Assembly (NCBI RefSeq): GCF_017876165.1
Contig: NZ_JAGINQ010000016.1
Coordinates: 1 to 64,000 of the forward strand
Reading direction: 5' to 3'
Length of the DNA: 64,000 bases
DNA from: Azospirillum soli
Lineage (GTDB): Bacteria; Pseudomonadota; Alphaproteobacteria; Azospirillales; Azospirillaceae
How positions within the stretch are numbered: position 1 is the first letter of the stretch; each line of letters begins with the position of its first letter. Below the pieces are notes generated by a model, which made no database searches, was not told where the DNA came from, and saw only the letters and a program-made list of their open reading frames with translations. Positions 16,427-25,800 of this stretch are shown here, piece after piece. A program made the position numbers and the translations under genes.

Positions 16427-16852
16427 CTAAGCGAACGCCGCCAGCCGTTCCTCCAGATGCTCGTGCAGCAGGTCGAGGTTGCGGCGGTTGGCCTTGAAGG
16501 CGATGTCGAAGATGGTGCCGACCACCGGGACCGAACCGCCCGCCCAGTCCAGAACCACGTTTCCGACCATGCGGGCGATCAGGCTTTTCGGCAGGCCGAA
16601 GCGCGCCGCCTCCAGGACGATGTAGACCGACACCACCGCCGTCGCCGTGTCGCCGACGACGGGGAGGAGGCTGGCGATGCCGTCCAGCCCGACCGGGATC
16701 CGGGTGCCGGGAACGCGCCAGCGCGTGTCCATCAGCCGCGTCAGAGAGCGCAATCGCTCCAGCCGCTTCAGGTCGATGTCGATCGCCGGCGACGCGGCCG
16801 AGGCTCGCGAATGGCGTGAGGCGGGCGCGGGGCGGGTGCTGGTGGCGTTCAT
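16427..16852 (-). CDS. DUF4112-family membrane protein
   Basis: 141 residues from ATG 16852. The family pattern is clear: LMDTRWRVPGTRIPVGLDGIASLLPVVGD, followed by a membrane segment (ATAVVSVYIVLEAARFG), then GNVVLDWAGGSVPVVGTIFD and a C-terminal helix with NRRNLDLLHEHLEE. The function of DUF4112 proteins is unknown; they are small inner-membrane proteins. The start preceding the RARAP-rich leader is not fixed by a strong ribosome site. Confidence 0.85.
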   Translation of the reverse strand: MNATSTRPAPASRHSRASAASPAIDIDLKRLERLRSLTRLMDTRWRVPGTRIPVGLDGIASLLPVVGDTATAVVSVYIVLEAARFGLPKSLIARMVGNVVLDWAGGSVPVVGTIFDIAFKANRRNLDLLHEHLEERLAAFA

Positions 16853-16939
16853 GGTGGTCACCGGATGGTGTTCGCCGGGCAGGCTACATTCGATCAACCA
16901 CCTGCCCCGCGACCGGGTTCCATGAACCTCCACACCCGA

Positions 16940-18169
16940 TCATCGCATGGGTTGGGCCACCCGGACGGCGCGCGTCGCCCCGGCGACGTAAAGCAGCGCG
17001 TAGCCGAACAGCGCCGAGGCGATGGACCCCGCCAGCACGCCCAGCCGCACCGCCACCGCATGCTCCGGATCGGGGAAGGCGAGGTTGCCGATGAACAGGC
17101 TCATGGTGAAGCCGATGCCGGTCAGCACCGACACGCCGTAGAACTGCACCCATCCGGCCCCGGCCGGCAGTGCGGACAGGCCGAAGCGGACCGCCAGCCA
17201 GGAGGTCAGCATCACGCCCACCTGCTTGCCCACGAACAGGCCCAGGGCGATGCCCAGCGGCACCGGCTCGGCCAGGCTCGCCGGGGTGATGCCGGCCAGC
17301 GAGACGCCGGCGTTGGCCAGCGCGAAGACCGGCAGGATCAGATAGGCCACCCAGGGGTGCAGCGCGTGCTCCAGCCGGTGCAGGGGGGACTCCTCATGAC
17401 CGTTTCCATGTTCATGCCCGTTCCCGTTTCCATTCCCATCGCCGCGCAACGGAATGGCGAAGGCCAGCGCCACGCCGGCCAGCGTGGCGTGGATGCCGGA
17501 TTTCAGCACGCAGACCCACAGCACCAGCCCCAGCAGCATGTAGGGCGTCAGGCTGCGCACCCCGATCAGGTTCATCCAGAACAGGCCCAGCCCGGCGATG
17601 GCGGCGAAGCCCAGCGCCGTGGGGACGATGCCGTGGCTGTAGAAGGCGGCGATGATGACGATGGCGCCGAGGTCGTCCATGATCGCCAGCGCCAGCAGGA
17701 AAATGCGCAACGTCGTCGGCACCCGCGACCCCAGCAGCGCCAGGACGCCGACCGCGAAGGCGATGTCCGTGGCCGCCGGGATGGCCCAGCCCTGGAGCGT
17801 CACCGGGTCGCCCCAGTTGAAAAAGACATAGACCAGCGCCGGTACCGCCATGCCGCCCAGCGCCGCGATGCCCGGCAGCATCGCCTTGGCGCGGTTGGAC
17901 AGTTCCCCCGCCAGCACCTCGCGCTTGATCTCCAGCCCGACGAGCAGGAAGAACACGGCCATCAGGCCGTCGTTGATCCACAGCAGAAGCGGCTTGTCGA
18001 TCCCGATCCCGCCCGCCGTCATGGTCACCGGCAGCGCGAGGAACGCCTCGTACAGCGGGGCCGCGGGCGAATTCGCCCAGATCAGCGCAATGGCCGAGGT
18101 GATCATCAGCGCCACGCCGGCGGTGGCCTCGCTTTGCAGAAATTGGCGGATCGCGGGAAGCTTCATCAT
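16940..18169 (-). CDS. nhaA: Na+/H+ antiporter NhaA
   Basis: 409 residues from ATG 18169, with AAGG upstream. NhaA marks: LWINDGLMAVFFLLVGLEIKRE, PAATDIAFAVGVLALLG with the Asp of the ion site, ALAIMDDLGAIVII with the paired Asp, and TGIGFTMSLFIGNLAF. It exchanges H+ for Na+ or Li+ across the inner membrane, electrogenically, for pH and salt homeostasis. Unusual: a run of Gly, Asn and His residues (GDGNGNGNGHEHGNGHEE) is inserted in the loop before HRLEHALHPWVAYLILP, where the E. coli protein has a short linker; the DNA there is a 6-bp-period repeat. Confidence 0.95.
   Translation of the reverse strand: MMKLPAIRQFLQSEATAGVALMITSAIALIWANSPAAPLYEAFLALPVTMTAGGIGIDKPLLLWINDGLMAVFFLLVGLEIKREVLAGELSNRAKAMLPGIAALGGMAVPALVYVFFNWGDPVTLQGWAIPAATDIAFAVGVLALLGSRVPTTLRIFLLALAIMDDLGAIVIIAAFYSHGIVPTALGFAAIAGLGLFWMNLIGVRSLTPYMLLGLVLWVCVLKSGIHATLAGVALAFAIPLRGDGNGNGNGHEHGNGHEESPLHRLEHALHPWVAYLILPVFALANAGVSLAGITPASLAEPVPLGIALGLFVGKQVGVMLTSWLAVRFGLSALPAGAGWVQFYGVSVLTGIGFTMSLFIGNLAFPDPEHAVAVRLGVLAGSIASALFGYALLYVAGATRAVRVAQPMR
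17398..17443. repeat. Hexamer-period repeat inside nhaA
   Basis: The plus strand reads repeated variants of cgttcc/cattcc/catgtt, encoding alternating Gly with Asn or His residues in the NhaA loop. Slippage of the 6-bp unit would change loop length without shifting frame. Confidence 0.55.
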
Positions 18170-18559
18170 ACTCGCCTTGTTGTGTCGTCTTTTTGCGGTC
18201 ATCCGGGCTTGCGGGGGCGGCCGCCTTGCCCTCAACACGCGGGGCGCTCCAGGGTGCTCTGGAATCGGGGGTACCGGAATCGGTCTGTCGGGCATGTAGG
18301 GGCATCAGGCCCCGAGCGAAAGGTCGAGCTTGCGGCGGATTGACGCGGAACGGGGGTTGCGTTTGGACGCTAAACCATTCTTCGCGCAACAATTTCAACC
18401 GCCCTTTGTTGGTCTTAGGAAGCGGATACCAACGGCCATATGCCGATTGCTCGCTGGCGTGCGAAGGGCTGGCGCGCGAAATAATGGGCTCAACGACAAC
18501 AAAACGAACAAACGGCACCGGCCACCAAAGGCCGGGCATTCGGAGCTTGGGAGGAAACC
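18170..18559. other. 390-bp intergenic region, divergent promoters and nhaA leader
   Basis: No gene is seen. On the nhaA (minus) side, about 130 bp next to the start contains several possible hairpins, including CCAG-AGCACC-CTGG and a GGGC...GCCC pair near GGCGGCCGCC. This could be a structured leader. On the plus side, the 80 bp before the zinc-ribbon gene are less GC-rich (cgacaacaaaacgaacaaacgg) and end in GGGAGGAAACC before ATG 18560. Confidence 0.45.
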
Positions 18560-18814
18560 ATGGAAACCCTTTACTGCGCCTGCTGCGGGCAGCCGTTCAA
18601 ACGCAGTTCGTCCCGTGGACCGGCGCCGCTTTACTGCTCGCGCGACTGCCGCCGCCAGATCGAGGTCCGTCGCCGCACCTGGGCTGCCATGGGGGCCGCC
18701 GTGGGGTCTCTCGGAGCGTCCGTGGGAGCGAGCGACAAAGCCTGGGGCATCGCGGCCCTTCAGGGTGGCGGTTCCGACCGTGACGGCCGCTTCGCCCGCG
18801 CGGTCTCGGCCTGA
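18560..18814 (+). CDS. Small zinc-ribbon-like protein
   Basis: 84 residues with an excellent ribosome site (GGGAGG, 5 nt before ATG). CACC at residues 6-9 and YCSRDC near 30 form a C-x2-C...C-x3-C pattern expected to bind one zinc. A basic helix (RRQIEVRRRTW) follows, then a Gly/Ser/Ala tail. Nucleic-acid or protein contact is possible but unproven. It stands alone with a terminator directly after. Confidence 0.7.
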   Translation: METLYCACCGQPFKRSSSRGPAPLYCSRDCRRQIEVRRRTWAAMGAAVGSLGASVGASDKAWGIAALQGGGSDRDGRFARAVSA

Positions 18815-18836
18815 CGGTCTCGCGCACCGAACGATC

Positions 18837-18866
18837 AAAAGGGCATCCCCCGGGGGTGCCCTTTCG
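18837..18866. terminator. Strong palindromic terminator
   Basis: AAAGGGCATCCCCC is followed at once by GGGGGTGCCCTTT, a near-perfect long inverted repeat about 22 nt after the zinc-ribbon gene stop. A-run on the left and T-run on the right allow use in both directions. Confidence 0.75.
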
Positions 18867-18972
18867 TGTTTCGGAATGCCGCATCCCCCTCTAAAAAGGC
18901 GGCAAGACCACACCATATATGCGGACGTCATACACAGCGGACGACCCGACCAGAGGGCTGATACGACAGGCC

Positions 18973-20064
18973 ATGACCCAGAACACCCGACCCACTCGTA
19001 CCAAGACCCGCGCCTTTGGCGCCGTCGCCCTCGCGCTGGCGGTTGCGCTGACCGCCGGCACCGCCGACGCCCGCGCCGGCAAGAGCAGCTCCTCGGGCAG
19101 CCGAGGCTCGCGCACCTATGAGGCCCCGGCGACGACCAACACGGCGCCGTCCACCGCCGCCCCGATGGAACGCTCCGCGGCCCCGACCCCGTCGCCGGGC
19201 ATGCAGCAGCGTCCGGGCGCGGCCGCTCCGGCGGCGCAGTCCGGCGGCTTCTTCTCGCGCGGCGGCTTCATGCCGGCCCTGATGGGCGGCCTGATCGGCG
19301 CCGGCATCGGCGGCCTGCTGTTCGGCGGCGGCTTCTTCTCGGGGCTGGGCAGCTTCGCCGGCATCCTGGGCTTCATCCTGCAGATCCTGCTGGTCGTGTT
19401 CCTGGTCCGTCTGGCCATGAAGTTCTTCCGGAACCGCTCCGCGCAGGCCGGCCGGCCGATGGGCGCCGGTCCGCTGGGTGGCAACACCGCCTACGCCGGC
19501 CCGGTGCCGCCGGGTGGCCCGCTGAACCGCGACGCCGCCGACGTGCGCTACAACCCGGTCGGTGGTGGGCCGGTCGGTGGTGGGCCGGTCGGTGCTGGCC
19601 CGCTGGGCGGCGGCGCCGCTCCGGCCGGTGCGGCCCGTCCGGGTGTCGGGCGTGACGACGTGGGCATCGGCCCGGCCGACTACGAGGCGTTCGAGAAGAC
19701 GCTGGTCGAGGTCCAGACCGCCTACGGGCGGGAGGATCAGGCCGCTCTGCGCGCCGTCGTGACGCCGGAGATGCTGTCCTACTTCTCCCAGGAACTGGCC
19801 GAGAACGCCAACCGCGGCGTGGTCAACAAGCTGTCCGACGTCCGCCTGCTCCAGGGCGACCTGGCCGAGGCGTGGCGCGAGGGCAACGTCGAGTACGCCA
19901 CCGTCGCGATGCGCTTCTCGCTGATCGACACGACGGTGGAGCGCGCGACCAACCGCGTGGTCGATGGCGACCCCAACCGCCCGGTCGAGGCGACGGAGGT
20001 CTGGACCTTCGCCCGTCCGCGCGGCGGCCGCTGGCATCTCTCGGCGATCCAGCAGGTCCGCTGA
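18973..20064 (+). CDS. Tim44-domain membrane protein
   Basis: 363 residues from ATG 18973. A signal peptide (about 1-33, ending ADARAG) is followed by an Ala/Pro/Thr-rich linker, a Gly-rich hydrophobic stretch (about 95-155, GGLIGAGIGGLLFGGG then ILGFILQILLVVFLVRLAMKFF), a Gly/Pro repeat region and a C-terminal Tim44-like domain (about 225-363, DYEAFEKTLVEVQTAYGRED to TFARPRGGRWHLSAIQQV). Bacterial Tim44-like proteins are envelope-associated and often implicated in protein handling. A terminator follows. Confidence 0.88.
   Translation: MTQNTRPTRTKTRAFGAVALALAVALTAGTADARAGKSSSSGSRGSRTYEAPATTNTAPSTAAPMERSAAPTPSPGMQQRPGAAAPAAQSGGFFSRGGFMPALMGGLIGAGIGGLLFGGGFFSGLGSFAGILGFILQILLVVFLVRLAMKFFRNRSAQAGRPMGAGPLGGNTAYAGPVPPGGPLNRDAADVRYNPVGGGPVGGGPVGAGPLGGGAAPAGAARPGVGRDDVGIGPADYEAFEKTLVEVQTAYGREDQAALRAVVTPEMLSYFSQELAENANRGVVNKLSDVRLLQGDLAEAWREGNVEYATVAMRFSLIDTTVERATNRVVDGDPNRPVEATEVWTFARPRGGRWHLSAIQQVR
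19555..19599 (+). repeat. Three tandem 15-bp units inside the Tim44-domain gene
   Basis: Units ccggtcggtggtggg at 19555-19569 and 19570-19584 are identical; the third at 19585-19599 differs at two bases. They encode PVGGG-PVGGG-PVGAG in the linker. Copy number could vary between strains without breaking the frame. Confidence 0.7.
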
Positions 20065-20093
20065 CCGGTTCCGGCGCAACAGCCGATCCCGCG

Positions 20094-20122
20094 AAGGGGC
20101 GTCCGAAAGGGCGCCCCTTTTG
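20094..20122 (+). terminator. Intrinsic terminator after the Tim44-domain gene
   Basis: AAGGGGCG and CGCCCCTT form an 8-bp stem with a 10-nt loop followed by TT and a weak T-tract, 30 bp after the stop and ahead of the imuA SOS box. Confidence 0.7.
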
Positions 20123-20157
20123 CTTTGCGGACTCCCCTGGACGGGCGGGCTGTGATA

Positions 20158-20172
20158 GAACATATCAGGAAC
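20158..20172 (+). promoter_or_regulatory. LexA (SOS) box upstream of imuA
   Basis: GAACATATCAGGAAC is a perfect GAAC-N7-GAAC, the alphaproteobacterial LexA direct-repeat operator, 27 bp before the imuA ATG. The A/T-rich centre is typical of functional sites. A twin site lies before imuB at 27726-27740. Confidence 0.85.
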
Positions 20173-20198
20173 AAAAGCCTGATCGACGGACTCGAGTC

Positions 20199-20963
20199 AT
20201 GCCCGACGCCCTGCTTTCGGCGGCCCCGGATTCATCTCTGGATAAAGCCGCACGCCTTGCCGATCTGCGCGCCCGCATCCAGCGCCTGGAGGGGCTGGGC
20301 GGGGAGGGCGCGCGCGTTCTGCCCTTCGGCCTGCCCGATCTCGATTCGGCGCTGCCGGGGGGCGGGTTGCCGCTCGGCTGCCTGCACGAGGTGGCGGGGG
20401 AGGACCCCGGCGCCGGAACGGCTTTCGCCGCCGGCCTGCTCGCGCGGCTGGCGACGGGGGCGGCTCCAGCCGTGTGGATCGTGCGGGGACGGGATTTGCA
20501 CGCCGCCGGGCTGGCGGCCTATGGGCTGACGCCGGATCGCCTGATCGCCGTGCGCGCGACGCGGGATGCCGACGCCCTGTGGGCGATGGAGGAGGCGTTG
20601 CGCTGCAAGCGCCTGTCGGCCGTGCTGGGCGAGGCCGGCGGCCTGGATCTGACGGCAAGCCGGCGGCTTCAACTGGCCGCCGAGTCTTCGGGTGTGACGG
20701 GATTCCTGCTGCAACTCGGCCCGCGCCGTTCCGCCGCGAGTGCCGCCGTTACGCGCTGGAGCATCGGCTCGGCCCCCAGCGATCCCGATGAACCGGGCGT
20801 GGGAGACCCGCGCTGGCGGGTGGCGCTGGAGCGCTGCCGGGGAGGCCGTCCGGGCGCGTGGTTGCTCGACTGGCGTGACGGTGCGCTGACCCAGGCCGCG
20901 CCAGTCGTGGCTGAACCCGCCGAACGCCAATTGGCCCAACACAAGCTGGTCGGGGTCGCCTGA
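20199..20963 (+). CDS. imuA: SOS mutagenesis accessory protein ImuA (RecA-like)
   Basis: 254 residues from ATG 20199. The RecA-like core starts LPFGLPDLDSALPGGGLPLGCLHEVAG, followed by WIVRGRDLHAAGLAAYGL and MEEALRCKRLSAVLGE, the usual pattern of ImuA proteins encoded near ImuB. A classical Walker A lysine is absent, as is common in ImuA. It works with ImuB and DnaE2 in error-prone gap synthesis after DNA damage. Here it is alone on the plus strand, about 6.7 kb from imuB-dnaE2 on the minus strand, but under its own LexA box. Confidence 0.88.
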   Translation: MPDALLSAAPDSSLDKAARLADLRARIQRLEGLGGEGARVLPFGLPDLDSALPGGGLPLGCLHEVAGEDPGAGTAFAAGLLARLATGAAPAVWIVRGRDLHAAGLAAYGLTPDRLIAVRATRDADALWAMEEALRCKRLSAVLGEAGGLDLTASRRLQLAAESSGVTGFLLQLGPRRSAASAAVTRWSIGSAPSDPDEPGVGDPRWRVALERCRGGRPGAWLLDWRDGALTQAAPVVAEPAERQLAQHKLVGVA

Positions 20964-20984
20964 GCGAACAGGGTCAGGACCGGC

Positions 20985-21155
20985 TCAGTAGTTGGTCGCC
21001 CAGTCCGGCTCCGTGCGCGGCGTCTCGCCGTCCTGTTCCGGGTCATGAAGGTAGGCGGGGTCTTCCACATAGAGCGGAAGCTGCCGGGTGAATTCCGCCG
21101 ATTCCTCGGCCCGCCGCTGCTTCAGCAAACGGTCGGCCAGATGTGGGGGCAGCAT
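20985..21155 (-). CDS. Small acidic hypothetical protein
   Basis: 56 residues from ATG 21155, preceded by AAGGAGG at good spacing; the frame to 21230 is not needed. It is hydrophilic, beginning MLPPHLADRLLKQRRAEES and ending PDWATNY. No motif recognised. It is convergent with imuA (21 bp apart). Confidence 0.7.
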   Translation of the reverse strand: MLPPHLADRLLKQRRAEESAEFTRQLPLYVEDPAYLHDPEQDGETPRTEPDWATNY

Positions 21156-21418
21156 GGCGGGCCTCCTTCTGATCGTCGGGGAGAGCCTTTCCAAGCCCAA
21201 CCCGTCCTGTGTATGCCTGGACCCTATCATGCAAGGTCCAGACCCATAGTGATCCAGGTCACTGGTTACCGAACGTTTAATCCCATTGTTTTCATCCGAC
21301 CCCGCTCCCGACCCTCGATACAGGCTATATCACGGCCCTGAATCCGCCTTTCGGTTTCCTTTTGCCGCCGGGCGGCCCATATAGTCGCGCCATCGCGCTT
21401 TTCTGTCCGAGACTGACC

Positions 21419-22126
21419 ATGCACGCCGAACCCTGCCCCACCTGCCTAAAACCTCAGCATTTGTGCGTTTGCGAGGCGGTGGAGCCGATCGACAACCAGA
21501 TCTTCCTGCTCATCCTCCAGCACCCGCAGGAAAAGCGCGAGACGCTGGGGACGGCGCAGATCGCGCATCTCCAGTTCAAGAATTCGGCCCTGAAGGTCGG
21601 CCTCAGCTGGTCGAACCTGAAGCGCATCCTGGGGCGCGAAGTCGATTACAAGCGCTGGGGCGTGCTCTACCTCGGCCCGGTCAAGCAGGGCGACAACGCG
21701 CCGAAGGCCGAGGTCGCCGTGGTGGACAAGGGCGGCAACGTCCAGAAGGACAGCGATCTGGTGCTGGGCGATTTGGAAGGCGTCATCGTGCTGGACGGCA
21801 CCTGGAGCCAGGCCAAGACCCTGTGGTGGCGCAACCCGTGGCTTCTGAAGTGCCGCCGCATCGTGCTGCACCCGCAGTTTCGCTCGCTTTATGGGCAGGC
21901 CCGCAAGGAGCCCCGGCGCGAAAGCGTTTCGACCCTGGAGGCCGGCGCCTTCCTGCTGTCCCGGCTGGAGGCCGACCCGACGGTCCTCGACCGGGCGCTG
22001 AAGCCATTCTCGCTGTTGCTGAAGAAGCTGCGCGCGCCGCGCCCGCGCCCGGTGCTGCCGAAGGCTGCGCCGGCCGAGGCGGAGGTTCAGGCGGACGCGC
22101 CGGCAACGCCGGAAGACCACGGATAA
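21419..22126 (+). CDS. DTW-domain protein, probable tRNA acp3U aminocarboxypropyltransferase (TapT-like)
   Basis: 235 residues from ATG 21419. The N-terminal zinc site is CPTCLKPQHLCVC, and LILQHPQEKRETLGTAQ and VLDGTWSQAK (the DTW-type motif) follow, then LYGQARKEPRRESVSTLEA. DTW proteins transfer the 3-amino-3-carboxypropyl group of SAM to uridine 47 of tRNA, or 20/20a for relatives. The C-terminal 30 residues are Ala/Pro-rich. It sits 9 bp before the phosphatase gene, probably in one operon. Confidence 0.85.
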   Translation: MHAEPCPTCLKPQHLCVCEAVEPIDNQIFLLILQHPQEKRETLGTAQIAHLQFKNSALKVGLSWSNLKRILGREVDYKRWGVLYLGPVKQGDNAPKAEVAVVDKGGNVQKDSDLVLGDLEGVIVLDGTWSQAKTLWWRNPWLLKCRRIVLHPQFRSLYGQARKEPRRESVSTLEAGAFLLSRLEADPTVLDRALKPFSLLLKKLRAPRPRPVLPKAAPAEAEVQADAPATPEDHG

Positions 22127-22135
22127 GAGGCATTC

Positions 22136-22714
22136 ATGTCCCGCGATTTCGTCCCGTTCGGCCTGACCGTTTGCGGCCTCGATGAACTGAACGGCTTCTG
22201 CGAGGCCGGGGTGACGCATGTGCTGTCGATCCTCGACCCCAACCACCCGGAGCCGACCGCCTTCGGCGCCTATGGCGAGCACGAGCGGCTGGAACTGCGC
22301 TTCCACGACATCATCGACCCGTATCTCGGCCAAGTCCTGCCGCAGCGGTCGGACGTGGAACGCATCCTCGCCTTCGGCCGCGACCTGCTGGCCGAACCGG
22401 CGGGGGTGGGGCATCTGCTGGTGCACTGCCACGCCGGCATTTCGCGCTCGACCGCCGCGCTGACCATGATCCTGGCCCAGGCCCGCCCGGAGCGTCCGGC
22501 CGCCGACGCCATGGCCGCCGTGGTGAACATCCGCCATAAGGCTTGGCCCAATCTGCGCATGATCGAGTTCGCCGACGACCTGCTGGGCCGGGGCGGCGAT
22601 CTGGTCGCCGCCGTGCGCGCCCGCCACCTTGCCTACGGCAAGGAACGGCCGGATCTCGTCCAGTACATGATCGACAACGGCCGCGTCCGCGAAGTGGCCG
22701 ACCTGATCGACTGA
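22136..22714 (+). CDS. Protein tyrosine/dual-specificity phosphatase-like protein
   Basis: 192 residues, AAGAGG before the ATG. The catalytic P-loop is HCHAGISRSTAA (H-C-x5-R-S), with a general-acid candidate in FHDIIDPY. The family acts on phosphotyrosine, phosphoserine or small phosphate esters through a Cys-phosphate intermediate. The substrate is unknown. It is 9 bp downstream of the DTW gene. Confidence 0.88.
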   Translation: MSRDFVPFGLTVCGLDELNGFCEAGVTHVLSILDPNHPEPTAFGAYGEHERLELRFHDIIDPYLGQVLPQRSDVERILAFGRDLLAEPAGVGHLLVHCHAGISRSTAALTMILAQARPERPAADAMAAVVNIRHKAWPNLRMIEFADDLLGRGGDLVAAVRARHLAYGKERPDLVQYMIDNGRVREVADLID

Positions 22715-22748
22715 CGTTTCGAAGGCGTTCCCCAAAGGCGTTTGCAAC

Positions 22749-22845
22749 GGGCCCCCATCCCGACCTTCCCCCATGCTGCGCACGGGGGAAGGGGCTTTTA
22801 ATTCCCTCCCTCGCCGAAGGTGGGGGAGGGTTAGGGTGGGGGCCC
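22749..22845. repeat. GC-rich palindromic repeat, full copy
   Basis: Bounded by gggccccca and tgggggccc. The left hairpin has the variant loop ccccatgctgcgcacgggg; the right one is the common ccctcgccgaaggtggggg form, joined by cttttaattcc. It lies between convergent genes ending at 22714 and 22860. Confidence 0.85.
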
Positions 22846-22859
22846 AACGGCCGGAGCCC

Positions 22860-25800
22860 TCACCGGAAATTCCGCCCTTCCGGGAGCGCCCCGACCGCCA
22901 TGCCGGGGGCGAAGTCTCCCATCAGGTCGTTCAGCCTGTGGGTCAGGTCCACCAACCGTTCGACGCGCAGGTGGATGACCTCGCCCGCCGGTCCTTCCTT
23001 CTCCACGCGGCCGGTGGCGGCAAGCAGGCGGGCGCTGAGGATCTCCTTCCGGAACGTCTCGAACACGTCGGGCATGATGACGAGGTTGGCGATGCCGGTT
23101 TCGTCCTCCAGCGTGATGAAGATGACGCCGTTGGCGCTGCCCGGCCGTTGGCGGACCAGCGCCAGCCCGACCACGGTCACCCGCCGGCCGGGGCGCACCG
23201 CGCGCAGTCGATCGGCCGGGGTAACGCCCGCGAAACCGTCGCGCAGCAGATCCATCGGGTGCGCCTTCAGCGACAGCGACAGGCTGCCGTAATCCATCAC
23301 CACATGCTCGCCCAGGGCCATGCCGGGCAGGGCGGCGGCCGGCTCGTCGATGCCGGAATCGTCCAGTTGCGCGAACAGCGGCAGCGGTTGCTCCCCCAGC
23401 GCCTTCACCGCCCACAGCGCCGCCCGCCGGTCGAGCCCCGCCGAGCGGAAAGCGTCGGCTTTGGCCAACCGCTCCAGCGTGGCCACAGGCAGCCTCGCCC
23501 GGCGCCACAGGTCGTAGGGGTCGCGGTAGCCGGTCCCACGCGACAGGACGAGGGCGTGAGCGTGGTCTTCGGTCATGCCCCGGATGAGGCGAAGGCCAAG
23601 GCGCAGGGCGTGCCTCTCTCCGGAGGGGCGAGGGTGCAAGGGCTCCAGCGTGCAGTCCCAGTCGGACCGGTTCACGTCGGGCGGCAGGATGGTCACGCCA
23701 TGCTCCCGCGCGTCGCGGACGATCTGGGCGGGGGCGTAGAAGCCCATGGGCTGGCTGTTCAGCAGCGCCGCCGCGAACACGTCGGGATGGAAGCACTTCA
23801 CCCAAGCCGACACGTAGGCCAGCAGGGCGAAGCTCGCCGCGTGGCTTTCCGGGAAGCCGTATTCGCCGAAGCCCTCGATCTGGCGGAAGCAGCGCTCGGC
23901 GAAGGCGCGGTCGTAGCCCTTGGCGGCCATGCCCTCAATGAACTGGTCGCGGAAGGTGTGGACCAGCCCGGTTTTGCGGAAGGTCGCCATGGCGCGGCGC
24001 AGCCGGTCGGCGTCCTCCGGGCTGAAGCCGGCGCCGACGATGGCGATCTTCATCGCCTGCTCCTGGAACAGCGGCACGCCCAGCGTCTTGTGCAGAACCG
24101 CTTCCAGTTCGGGTGAGGGATAGCTGACCGGCTCCAAGTCGTTGCGGCGGCGCAGGTAGGGGTGGACCATGTCGCCCTGGATCGGGCCGGGCCGCACGAT
24201 GGCGACCTGGATGACCAAATCGTAGAACTCCCTGGGGCGCAAGCGCGGCAGCATGGACATCTGCGCCCGGCTCTCCACCTGGAAGACGCCGAGGCTGTCG
24301 GCCTTGCTCAGCATCGCGTAGACGGCCGGATCCTCCGCCGGGACGGTCGCCAGCGTCAGCGAGCGGCCGTAATGCCGTTCCAGCAGGTCGAAGGCCCGGT
24401 GCATGCAGGTCAGCATGCCCAGCGCCAGCACGTCCACCTTCAGGATGCGCAGCGCGTCGATGTCGTCCTTGTCCCATTCGATGGTCGTGCGGCCGTCCAT
24501 GGCGGCGTTGGCGACGGGGCACAGCTCGCTCAGCAGGCCGCGCGTGATGACGAAGCCGCCGACATGCTGCGACAGGTGGCGGGGAAAGCCGATCAGCTCC
24601 CGCGCCAGCTCCAGGGTCAGCTTCAAGCGCGGATCATCGGGGTCGAGGCCGTATTGGCGGGCGCGTTCCTCGTCCACGCCTTCGCGGCTCCAGCCCCAGA
24701 TGGAATTGGACAGCCGCGCCACCAGATCGGCCGACAGCCCCATGGCCTTGCCGACCTCGCGGATGGCGCCGCGCGCGCGGTAGCGGATCACGGTGGCCGT
24801 CAGCCCGGCGCGGTCGCGGCCGTATTTTCCATAGATGTACTGGATGACCCGCTCGCGATGCTCATGCTCGAAATCGACGTCGATGTCCGGCGGCTCGTTG
24901 CGGGCGGCGGAGACGAAGCGTTCGAACAGCAGATCGAAGCGGGCCGGATCGATCTCCGTGATGCCCAGGCAGTAGCACACCGCCGAGTTGGCCGCCGACC
25001 CGCGCCCCTGGCAGAGGATGTCCTGTGAGCGGGCGTAGCGCACGATGTCGTGCACGGTCAGGAAATAAGGCGCGTAGCCCAGCTGCCCGATCAGCCCCAG
25101 TTCATGGTTCAGCGCCGCCGTGACCTTGTCCGGAACGCCGTCCGGGTAACGCTTCGCCGCCCCGCGCCACGTCAGGTCGATCAGCGTCTCCTGCGGGCTG
25201 CGGCCGTCCTCCGCGACCTCGTCCGGGTATTCGTAGCACAGCTCCGTCAGGGAGAAGCGGCAGGCCTCGGCGATCTCCACCGTGCGGGCGACGGCGTGCG
25301 GGTAATGGCGGAACAGGCGGGCCATTTCGACGCCGGGCTTCAGGTGCCGTTCGGCGTTGGCGGACAGGCGCCAACCGGCCTCGTCGATGGTCGTGCCCTC
25401 GCGGATGCAGGTCAGCACGTCGGCCAGTTGGCGGCGGGCCGGGGAGTGGCACAGCACGTCGTTGGTCGCCACCAGCGGCACGCGCTCCGCCTCCGCCAGA
25501 CCGGCCAGCCACGCCAGCCGCCTGGCGTCGTCGCCCCGGTAGCGGTGGCTGGCCGCAAGGTGCAGCCGCCGGCCCAGCCCCGCCTTCCACGCGCGCAGCT
25601 CATGGATGAAGGAGGCGTCGCGCCGCTCCGGCGGGACCAGCAGGAACAGCATGCCCCGGCCGTGCTCCAGCACGTCCTCGCGTCCCAGGAAGCATTCCCC
25701 CTTCGGCGCCCGGCGCTTGCCCAGCGTCAGCAGGCGCGACAGCCGCGCGTAGGCCGCGCGGTCAGTGGGGTAGGCCAGCACGCTGCCCGAGTCGGTCAGG

